From Incurvaria masculella (Eukaryota; Arthropoda; Insecta; Lepidoptera; Incurvariidae): a stretch of 64,000 nucleotides of DNA. Every line of letters begins with the position of its first letter. The first letter of the stretch is position 1. The notes under the pieces are model-generated. The model searched no databases. It saw nothing but the letters and a program-made list of their open reading frames with translations, and was not told where the DNA came from. The translations under genes and the position numbers were made by a program. This document shows, one piece after another, positions 26,201 to 38,200 of the stretch. The stretch spans positions 8,082,501-8,146,500 of the forward strand of contig OX335651.1 in the NCBI GenBank assembly GCA_946894095.1, in the 5' to 3' direction.

Positions 26201-29200
26201 GTCCAGTTACAAAAAACAACTGTACTAACCCTGAGTGGCTTCTTCAGATTGGAGCTGTCGTTGTTGCTAATCTGCAGCATGGTATCGTGCACAATGGAGC
26301 TCCTATTGACGGTGAGCTGCAGGAACTGGTCGCGCTGGTACTGGTACGTGGGGTCGAACACGAGCCGGGTGATGATCTGAGTGGTGGCGCGACTGACGGC
26401 GATGTGCATCTGCAGCTGTTGGTCGACGCGCAGCAACAGAGACTTGCACTGCACGTCGAACAGGAACGAGTAGTTGCACATGTGCGGCTGTGTCGACTGC
26501 GGAAACAATTTTCTTCGGAGTTAATCATCAAGCCATATAAGACATATGTGCGGCCACTACTTGAATACGCCTACCAAATTTGAATCCCCTACTTCAGGTC
26601 ATATATAGATGTACTTGAAAAAGTCCAAAGACTAGCAACAAATATGGTAGTCACCATGAAGAACAAACATTACGAGGACCGACTTAGGTTATAAGGCCTC
26701 ACAACACTGGAGAAACGCAGGCAGCGCGGGGATCTTAGAATACAAGTATTCCAACTGCAATTCCTTCCGTGCACATCTTATTGTGATTAGTAGTTTAAGG
26801 TTCGTAATTCACGTAATAATATAAACCAAGGCGGCTTACCTTACTTTCTTGGCGGTAGGGTGAATTCCGCCCCGGTTGGTACCAATTTACCATATGAATG
26901 ATGGTCAAAGCGGCAATGAAAGTTTTCTGTGTTTTCCATCCAGCTCAATGTAGCGCATTTTAAGGAATCACCTCGTTCCCATGAGGTGTATTGGAGGTAA
27001 CAATTGTAAGGCTGTCATAGACATGTCATATCATAATCTTCATTATTTCAAATCATCTAAATATATCATAATCTTCATTATTTCAAATCATCTAAATATA
27101 TCAACAGTTCCGATATTAGACTATGTTCACCTAAAAAATTTAAAAATAAATTTTGTACATTTGACGTACACCAGAGTACAACTAAGAGGCGCTGGAGGAG
27201 GCCATGGGTTTGTGCAGGGAGATAATTACTAGCAACTTTTTTAATCAATACATCAACAGTTCATTTTGATTCATGTACCGGATTACACGGTTTTTTTCCG
27301 ATTCGACAAAAACTTGTGTCAAATAATTACATGATGTTGAGGTTATGACAATGATGGAGTTTTTGAGGATTTACATAAAGTGTCATTTCTTCTGGAATTG
27401 AGTTATGTAACTTACTTCAGTGTCGGAGAGCCACATGATGTAATCTGAAGCTATGTCTACGTAGTTGGCGAGGTCTTCAATGTAGAAGCAATCGGCAGGA
27501 ATTTTCGGTTTCTTGGGGTTAGCAAAATTTATTTTGTTGAGGCAAGCCAGAGCGTTCAACACCTGGATTATGCTTGGACAGAAGGTAATTTTCTGCAAAG
27601 AAAAAACATAACTTTTTATCTTTTATTTTTCTCTATCTATATTAGCATGATGGTAGGAATAAAGGGCTCAATTTTGCCAAAACTTTACGGGAATACAATT
27701 TTGATGAATGAAGCTGAAAATTACAGAATTTGTGATTTAACTTTTTGTTTAGTCAATCGATTGCATTACAAAGGCTGAATTTTATGTGAAAATTGCTTAC
27801 TCTGCTCTCGCGCGCCGCCGGCTGCATAATCTCATAGACGACAACACTTTTGAAGATGTCCACGAGCATCTCGAAGTACTCGGTGGTCTGCGCCTCCCAC
27901 CACATGCCCACAATCTTTTGCGGTGCTGATGATAGCCGGTTCAGCACTTCCGCGAAGGGACCCTGTCGGGTTACATTCATTATTATTTTATTTTTAAACA
28001 AATAATTTTTGAGCATAGAGCACCAGTTTGAGGAAATAATTAATGGCGGTATTTTTTTGGAATTGCCTTTGTTTTTTGTTAATATGTTTAATTAATTTCA
28101 TTACATCTTGGTTCGGGCAGTTGCTTTACGCTTAGACGGAGTTTGGAAACTTTTCATCTTTTTGCGTATTCTAATTCAACTGGATTTTTTTTGACAATTT
28201 GATAATTACACAACTTATTTACAAAATAATTATAATGCTGGAAAAATAATAATAAACAAGTACACTGCACCTGCAAGTCTGGGTGCCGCCTGGGGTTCCT
28301 CATTTCGTGGTACAATGGTAGTATGAGGAACATTCTCAGCACCTCAGCATCCGGTGGTGCCCGTTTCATGCCATTGAGTATGTGGTCAGTCAATTTGCTG
28401 AATATCTAGGAAATAGGACCCCCTTTAATACCTTGAGACCCAAATATAATTTATTTAGTTATTTATGTATCATTCGTTATTATTATTAGTATAAGAGACA
28501 ACAGTTTTTTTTAACATTTTGCAATGGTTGTCATTGGATAAAAGTTGTTCACTTATAGCGAGCGGCTCGTAGCCTAGTGGCGCGGAGACTGGCCTAGCGT
28601 ACCAGAGACCTGGGTTCAATACCGACATGCACCACTGTCTTTCTCTTTCCGAGTTCGATAAGTGCATTTTCATCACGAATGCGAGCTGCTCCATGGTTCG
28701 GAATCCATGTAGAACTGTAGGTCCCCTTCCCCTACTAGGTGGCAGGGTTTAAGCCCGCCCGGGTTGGTACCATCGCATTGGATGAAAAGATGGTCGAAGG
28801 GGCAATGAAAAATTGTCCGTGTTTTCCGTCCAGTTCAATGTAGCCGTGCTCATAAAGGGAAGGTCCTGGCATGGCACGAAATTCCTTCGGGCAGGTGGTG
28901 TATTGGGCTAATATCATAACGGTAGTTGTGTGGTATTAGCTATCCATGTCGGGTCGCATAAAAAAAAAGCATATATTTTCAGTAGGATTTTCGATGGAAA
29001 GTTATATTTTGTGGTTAGTACTAAAGACATTAGGTTATCATAGAAATACAATTGTGTGAATTGGTTTTCATTGGGTGCTCTTAAGGTGGCCCAACCCGGC
29101 GGGCCTAACTCATTCGCGGGCACGGTACAAAACCGTGCTGTTGCGCTCTGGGACCTTCTCTGTTTCAAAGAATAAGACAGGTTCCGTGATGAGGAAGAAG

Positions 29201-32200
29201 CAACTAGTCCACGAAAAAGACAATGTGCATAGTGTATGATTTGGTAAGATTTACGAAAAATTTTATTTCAAAACGACTTATAGCTAAAAGTAAACCACGA
29301 CCGCTGTAGTCAAAACTCTAACAAAAAACAAATAGATTATAAATCTTGATTAAATAAGTTATGTCTGATGACTAATCTTTTTAAGATGATCTTACTTTAT
29401 TATTGCGTAATCCACCTCCAAAGTTATTGTATAAAATGCGCAAAAAATTCAAACTTTCGGACCTTATAACTTAGAAACCAAACACAATTTTACAATGCCA
29501 ATGGTCATCAGACATCTAGTTCGATCAAATAAAGCTATTTTGAGCAAAATTTTGGATCTCAGACAAGAAATATGGGCGTGATCTTCTTTCCCCTTTTGTA
29601 TGGGGAGATGAGCGGGATGGGCCACCTAGGAGGTCCCATAAGCATCTAAAAAGAATGCTCCCTTTACAAATGTAGTGGGAAAGATTTAAATATGCATGTA
29701 CATTTTTATATCTATTAACGACACTCCTTTCGAAGCTTATGTAAGTTCTTAAAATAATGATCACATATTTTTGTTATCAAAATTATGCAATGGAAAAAAT
29801 ACCAACGAGCAATTAGACTAAGTCGTTTCACAACATATTACTACATTTGTCATAATCTAGATGGAGCAACGAGTTTATTAGCCCTAATTCTTTAAGAAAC
29901 CTAATATTTTACATAACACAGAGTTTATATTAGACTAACCAGTTCTTTTAATGTAGTATTTTCTATTCGGCTGATGATTGCAAACGCTTCTTCAGCTTTT
30001 TTAATGTCGACCCCCGACTGTTTGGAGCAGCAGCCAAAATGGACGTTGTCAGGCAACAGGAAAGACCCATTCAAGCACTCCATTGACCCAAACACTGTCT
30101 CCACGTACGCCAACACTTCCTGTAAACAAAATGTATGCATAACACATATCACGCCATTCCCTTGGTGGGGTAGGGAGTATGATGGAACCAACAAATGGCA
30201 CATATAATCATAGCTGCTTATTGAATAGTCAAGGATGTTAAGAAGGAATAGAAGCAAGTTAATAGTTTTATGGGTTTTGCAAAGATCGAATGTAATTGAT
30301 GGAAATATTAATAGATGATAAGATAGTATTGTTATGCTTCGCATGTTTCAAAACTTCTGTGATTTTTTAATATATATATATATATATATATACTTTCATT
30401 TACAGTTTACACCCAGTTGAAATGGGAATTCTTTAAACATGGTGGAAACCTGGACGGCTGGTATAGTTTTCGCAGACCCCATGAAAGTTCTAAAGCCATG
30501 GGCATCGTCGGAGGTGACAGTTCTTGTAAACAGGTATATATCACGTCATGCACGAACCACCAGTGTAGATGAATGCAAAATGAATGCATTTCTTACAGAT
30601 GCGGTGTAGGGGTTGCCAGACAAAATAAGAAACGGATTGATATGAGATATTTGACTGACAAAAAATGTGTTCAAAAGCGATAGGAGTGTGTTAATTTGGT
30701 AACATGTAGTGTGAATGAATGCTAAATAATAGAGTAAGCCCGGTATTAACCAAGTGCTGATTTATTTTAATCAACACTAAAAGGGCCTTTATTAGTTAAG
30801 TGCTGATTATCTTATACTGGTATTGGTAGGTGGCGATTAAGCTAATCAGCAGTAGGTGAAAAAGGCCCTAAGTCAATAGAGTTAATAATTGAAACTCTGA
30901 GTAATAATCAAATAAAAATTAGTGAATAATACAATTTACATTAATACTAACTGAGGTACCTGGCTCCGTTCAGGTCAATGTCGTTTTGCAATTATGTCGG
31001 GCCAAATTATTTCCTAGATATTATGAGTTCTTAATACAAACTTTCACCCCCTATTTTACCCCCTTTGAGTTAAATTTTCGCTACAGAAGGAAGCCTATTT
31101 CCTACTTCAAGGTCCAGACTATCTCTATACCAAAATTCATGAAAATTGGTTCAGCGGTTTAGGAGGATGCGACAGACAAATTTACTTTCTCATTTATAAT
31201 ATTAATTAGTATGGATTGTGATAAACGAAATTGTCATACATACAGGCATACAAAATATGTAATACTTACTTGATTAACTGAATCATGATCTTTGAACATT
31301 CCGCACGCTGTCAATTTAGGTAGCGTGATCATTAGAATCTGTTTATTGTGCTCAGGTTTTCTGAAATCAATCCCTGATTTGTCGTTGGTCACAGCTGCGA
31401 AACTGTGATCTCCTCCAGCAAATATCTTCATTGGATTGTCTAAAAGTTCTAATGGGAACTGAAATAGAAAATTTAAACATTTATAATATTTGATACGTGA
31501 TATGTAACGGTTACGAAATTACAGTTTTCAGATTAATTTGAAGTTAAACAATGGCATCTAATCACATCAAAATGATTAAAAGATATCGAAATGATTCAGA
31601 AAAATGTTGGTCTGGACATTCCAATCTTCAACGTTCGGATTACATGTATGCTGCTTTCACCACTGAGCTACCCAGACAATACGTGAGCCAACGAAATTTA
31701 TTACTACGTTTATTTATTATTACTTCCCTACGAGGTGGTATGGTTTGATACCCCCCCCCCCCCGGATTGGTGCCATCGCATTGGATGAAAAGATGGCTGA
31801 AGCGCGATGAAAAACTGTTCACGTTTTCCATCCAGTTCAGTGTAGCCGTGCTTATAAAGGGAAGGCTCTAATTGACCTAATTCCTTTGGGAATGTGGTGT
31901 ATTAGGCTAATATCATAACAGTAGTTGTGTGGTGTTAACCATCCATGTCAGGGTGCATATAAAAAATGCATACTTACAAAAATCTGATTACGATGCGCAT
32001 CAATGTAATAAGATGAAGCTGTTTAACTTCAAATCAATTACTGAAAACAAAGACTAATCTTGAGGTAAGCATAACCTAAAGGTAAGGATGTGTGATTTTT
32101 TTTTAGTCAAAATTTGAAACACTAACAATTTAGGAGAATTTCTGCTGTTTTGCCTAATGTTTAACACATTTCCATATAAAAGCGCTGTCGTTGGCAACTC

Positions 32201-35200
32201 ATACATAAAGTAAAAAATATAACTAAAAATGAATGAAAATAATAAAGTCAAATTGAATGAAACCTAACATTTTTGAAGGACGATGCGCTGGGACCCTTAC
32301 TGCCCACATTCGCCTTGGGAGTCTTTTTCTCCTTTTTTGGGGGTGGCGAGTAGTCTGCGTTGAATTTCTTTTTTGGCTACACAGGCAATATATTATATCA
32401 ATATGTGAGTTTAACGACAAATCTTTTCGAACTTCAAGATTTTTGTGAATACATGAATTTGCAATGGTGCCACTACGACACTACAATCACAAATATGTTA
32501 TCCATAGATCAATAGGTAAAATGTAAATCCATATAACAACGATGAGGTAGCATCCATACCACATCGGTAAACCGGTACTACTATCATAGTAGTACCGGTT
32601 TCATTCTTGTTATAAATCAACCAAAAACAGAGTTTTCAGTCAAAATTTAGCACTAAAAGGTTTCAGTAATAAATGTTAAACAAGTTGAATGAATCATGCA
32701 ACACTGCCGACTTCCGGCAAGCTAGATTATTCAATCTCAGTCCGTGGCTGTAATTTGCATTGTTTGACACTAGATAATGACTTGGTTGACATGAAAATAC
32801 ATGGGTGTAAAATGTCCAAAAAAACCCATAAACAAATCTATGTATGTATCATTATTGTAGTCAGATGAGTTGATATTTATCCTTATTATAGTCAAATAAT
32901 ACTCATTGGTTACAATTTAAGTTACAATTGCTACGTGTGAATGTTGAGAGTGCCTTGGATAGGTTTCTCAACCCAGATATCTCATTCTACTCAAAGAATA
33001 TTGCCCTCGTCTTGCGTGTAAACTGTTGGAATGTCTTGAAAAAAAAAAAACAATTCAAAATTAAAATAAAAACCTGCCGAGTCTCATCACTTCTTCCTTG
33101 CCTTGCCTTCTCTTACATAATGCAAGAGAAGGCAAAGTTTTATTTTTACAAGACTACTCTGAGCAAAGTAAAATGAAATTATGCTAAACATTTTCAATGA
33201 AATTTCGTAAGCAGGTTCAATATTTATAAAAAATCGTTCAGTCGAGCCAGTTTTTGTTATTTTTTTTTTCTAAATGGCGCCGTAATTTTGAAAAAAGCTG
33301 TTTTCCTCTACGGGTCCATTTTATCAAAACTGACTCTCCTGAAATTTTGCAAGCAGGTTCGATATTTATATAGAATTTTTTAGTCAAGCCAGTATTTAAT
33401 GTTTTTTTTTCCAAAATTTTGAATGTTTTTAAAATATGTCAAATATTCCAATAGACAGAATCGCGAGGTCTACAGCTCAGAGAGAAAGTAGCTTCAGTGT
33501 GTAAAAGTTTAAATGTGTTCATAGATAGGGTCGTACAGGGCTCTCGTCCGTCGGCACAAAGTCTATGGGCGTCGGCACAAGCGCCACGGAGATGTGCGGC
33601 TTGCCGAGCTGGCCGCGCGCGCCGTAGCCGCAGACGAGCACGCGGCGCCCGACGCGGCACAGCAGGTGGCGCCGGCCGCACACCACCTGCGTCACCGCAC
33701 TCCCCATCAGCTCCAGGACCTGCCGCAAACAGATACAAGTCACACATCATATTTGAGAATATATTAAATACAAACCAATTATATATTAATTATAATAATT
33801 ATATATACCTAACATCAATGATATGTTTTAATTACAATGACATTTATAGTTAAAATATAACCTTTTCCTCATTACTAATAACGGGCAGTGACGGGAGATG
33901 GCGCTGGTTAGAAATAAGAAGTATTTAAGAAAAGCGAAAATAAGAAGTATTTAGTGAGTTTTGCACGTTGCATTACGTTAGCAGTCAATCCTTACTATCC
34001 TTTGTCTTTGCCGCAACCGACCGTTATGTTCAAGTGTTATGCTACATTGTTGGGTACATCTTTGAGTTATACTTCTTTTGGCGCGTTTTGAAGAACATAT
34101 CAGAGTTTATTTTTTGCTTGTAATGGAGTTGCACGCGCCTAACTGTAACACAAAATTTATTTGAATATAGAACACTTCTCCCCCCTTCGTGACGGCGCCA
34201 TCTATTGGTCGTTTTATTCCATAGGCTTAGAATGTAAAGACATCATTGACGTAGTCAACTGATGGATGATACCAAAATCGTTTCATACAAAATGTACTGA
34301 AATTTCTTTTTTACCCTAAAAAATGTCTAAACCGCTCTGTAGCTTCATAATAATGATCAGAAGCCTTATTCTGCTAATTGATAACTGCGCGCGTTATGTT
34401 TGTGTTTTCTCAAAACCGCATGTTTCGCGCAAAATGGTATTCTACTAACGCAGTTTGCAAAACGCATGCGTTGTGTTTGTGTTTTGTTCGCAAACTCGTA
34501 ACGCGCGCTCATGTTCTCGTGGGCCGTGTGTTTTGCCGAAAACTTGCGGTTCTATTTGTCAAAGAATTCTATTTGTCAAATTCGGAGCATCGCATCGCCG
34601 AACTTCAAATATCACTTTTCTACATTACGTTGGCATATCGCTGTCTCTTTCTTTTCGTATGTCATATTTGAGTGAGAAAATAACTGTCATAATCGTGACA
34701 GGTTATTTTACCCTGTAGGCGGCGCGCAAGACAAACCACTCCATAGACAATAACAAAACGCGTGTGTGAATTAGATGAATACCTTAGATGAAAAAGGAAT
34801 GGATAGGGGACTAAAAAAATTTTACGGTCCGTCAAATATAAGCTCAGTCAGCTCATATGCTCTCAGTCGGTGTCAAACGTCAATCCATGCGCGTCAGTTG
34901 GGCAAGATTTCAAAATATCATCAAAATGCCTTCAAAATGTCTTGTGTGGTTGACAAATGTCGAAATAACACTAATAAGCACAACAAGAGCAATGGAATCA
35001 CATTCCATGTGTAAGTACAAGCATATTCAGTATATTTTTAGTTTAGTTGACCTGAAACCTTTTATGTGTTGTAAAGGCGCAAACAGGGTTGGCACAAGCA
35101 AACTTAAATTGTCAGTTCGATTTTTATTTTTGTTTTCATTTCAGTATTATATATTAAACTAAATTTTATTTTAAAAACAAGTAGGGCTGCCACAAAACAA

Positions 35201-38200
35201 TAGTCTTCGTACTGTTTGTTATTTTTTATAATGTCGTTTAGGATGTTTGTATAATATGTCTTAGTTCTGAGGCTGTGCTAAAAAGGTAAATCCTTGAAAA
35301 TGGTCAAAATTTTACATGTGACAGACAGCTCGTTTCCATAAAGATTAAAATTCTCAAGTCGTTTCTTGGCTCAAATGTCCTTTTGTTATTGAATGAGTAT
35401 TCATTTCTTCAACCTGCTACATTTAATCATAGACTTATCACGACTTACTTAATCATCTTCTTAGGGCTATTATCGAAACATTTGTAAATGTAAAACTTTA
35501 TCATATACATAAAACCAATCCGGGGATTAAAGCCGCGACAAAGGGACAAAAACGTAATAAACTGAACCTATTTGAAGGAAATTAAAAAAATTGTAAAAAG
35601 AAAGAACTTAGTGGTTTATCAAAATACCATCACACATTTACAGCAAACGGCAATAATCATCAACAGGTTTTACATAACACTGTACTGACTATTATTTGGA
35701 CTATTTTTTAGCATCTAAAACGCATTGAACGAAATTTTTAAATGCATAAAATGCAAACATGGACAATTCAAGAATAATCAATGTTATTAGTTTTGCAATG
35801 TTTGACCCATACTTGCAATACATTAATGATTCCCTCTTTGTGTTTATTTTATTTTATGATTTAAATATTTACAAATTGTGTATATTTGACTTTATTAATT
35901 TATCCTTAATATCGATGATTTTTACTCAGAAAAACGATGGTTTAAAGAATGAATCCATTAATATTTTTTTCATTTTCCCGCTTGCAAATTCGCGAAAAGA
36001 TTATTTGATGCCTTGTTAACTATACAATCATGGTACTACTTGTTCTGACCACTAGCACTAAATAGGAACCTCTTGTCATCTATGAGAAACTTTGGATTCT
36101 CTGAAAATAGTCATAAAAGAAACGGTAACATTTTTTTTATTTATAGTATGTCTAAATTATTGTTTGTATTTTTTTTATATTATTATAAATTAATTAATAC
36201 AGAAAAAGGAATAAAACACAACTAAAGATTAAAATATTCCTCAATCATCGGCGCAATTGGCAACGTGCCGATGACGGAGGCCGCGTTCCCCCGCTGAATG
36301 GCTAGGCTGATCTTCTGCCTAACATAACTCGTAGTTCGATTTTGCTGAACTGTATGAATATATGAATAAACTATGAATAGGAACCTTAATATTTTAATGT
36401 ACAATACAAGAAATTGTTATTTATTTTTGTGATCATTTTTGGCAACCCTGCCGTTTTCACTTTAATTTTTCATTTAGTTTTGACGCGCCATTCTGGTCAA
36501 AGGGCTTAGCATGCGCGCATCGTTGATGTGTCATGATGGATTAGGATTAATTTTGCACTATATCTACGACCAGACGTCACAAATGTCACCATCCCTTTTT
36601 CTCACGCTATAACTAATTCAATTTAAGGAAATTGTTGTCTCATTTCATTCTTCCACGATTAGATGAATCTATTTGTCACTTTTTCGCATGATGCATTTCC
36701 TTATACCTTTGTCCTGCTCTTTTACCCTTTACGTATTAGAGTTTGGTGTGCATGTAAAAGTATAGGTGTGTGAGTTTTTTTAAAAATAGGAACGCTTTTG
36801 AACTATCATCAGTATGGAGGTACCGTATCCATTCTTTTTCATCTAAGATGAATACCGATTTTTTAAAACCGCACTCGAAACTTAGCGTGTTATGTTTGAC
36901 GGAAACAAAACTTATACGGAATGGTTTGAAATTGGACAAATAGCAGAATCGCGCTTCAGAAGTTATGTTTAAAGTTTTAATTTGAAACATTAAGGAAAAG
37001 CTAAGAAATGTTGTTGACAAAGAATCAGTGGGTCGCACGCCCCTTATTTACAATAAAAAAGTTTATGTCTGTCTTTTTTACTCCCGTTCACTTAATAATC
37101 TATGAATGCACAGGTCACCATGCTTTCTTTAAGGAAAAATAGAGAAATCATAAAGATTTTACAAAAAAAAACATTTCACATTCCATGATTGCGAAGTAGT
37201 TGTCTGATCGGGCAGATGTGTTCCACCTCTCTGTAACTAGCGGTAGTGGTACTTGAGTTGATTTCTCACTCCCACACTTTTTTAGCCTTGTAAGCACAGC
37301 GCGCTATGCTAGATCTATGTTTGATTTCATTCAGATTTGTTGGAATGCATGGAAAAATTTGTTTGTATTCACGCAAATTATAACTTCTTACGTGCGTACA
37401 TAAGTACATACAACTTTTTTTCATGTAACTGAAAATGGATGGCTAATATCACACATGATAAGTACCAAGCCAGGGCCTTCCTTATATTGCACACACCTTA
37501 TTTGTTAAACAACGAAAGTTCAGTTCAACCAAACAACTCACCCTTCTCGGTGCTAATTCATCTTTGGATGTTCCGTGCCCCGTCTGCCCGTACTCCCCTG
37601 AGCCACAAGTGTACACCCCGCCTTCTAATGTTAGAAACACGGAGAAGTTCTCCCCACATGCGATATGACACACTTTCCAGTGTCGCAACGCCTTCAGGTG
37701 AACGGGATAGCATCGGTTTGCGGTATCTTGGAAGCCCAGCTGGCCGTGAGAGTTTTTACCCCAACCAAAAACTGCCCCTGATCTGAAAAATACTAAATTG
37801 ATTAAGGATTGTCCCGGAGTGGAAGGAGTTGTTGACATTTGGCACGAGGGATATCAACCATATACGAAATATACTTTTTAAACTTTATTCCATTCCATTT
37901 ACAACAATGTTACTGAAATATTACTGCAAGCGATCAATTACAGACCAATCAGAAATATAATTGGAATTCAAGCAAACAAACATTGATGGGATCTTAACTT
38001 AAATTGGTTATTCTTTATTTACAAGGGAGATAAATTCAACAAAAAAACTAAAAACAAAGGTCTCACTTAGATAAAGCAAATGTGTGATTGTAACCACATG
38101 CAATCATGGCAATGGGAATACCGGCCAGGCTCGTCACTTGTTGAGGCGTAGCTTCTTTGGGAGTGGTGGTGCCCTGACCTAGTTGGCCGTATGCGTTGGC

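Noticed and set aside
35759..36019. 86-codon frame conserved in both P-like copies (also 53338-53598)
   Set aside because: The few differences between copies are nearly all amino-acid changing, which fits neutral drift of a non-coding stretch rather than selection on a protein.
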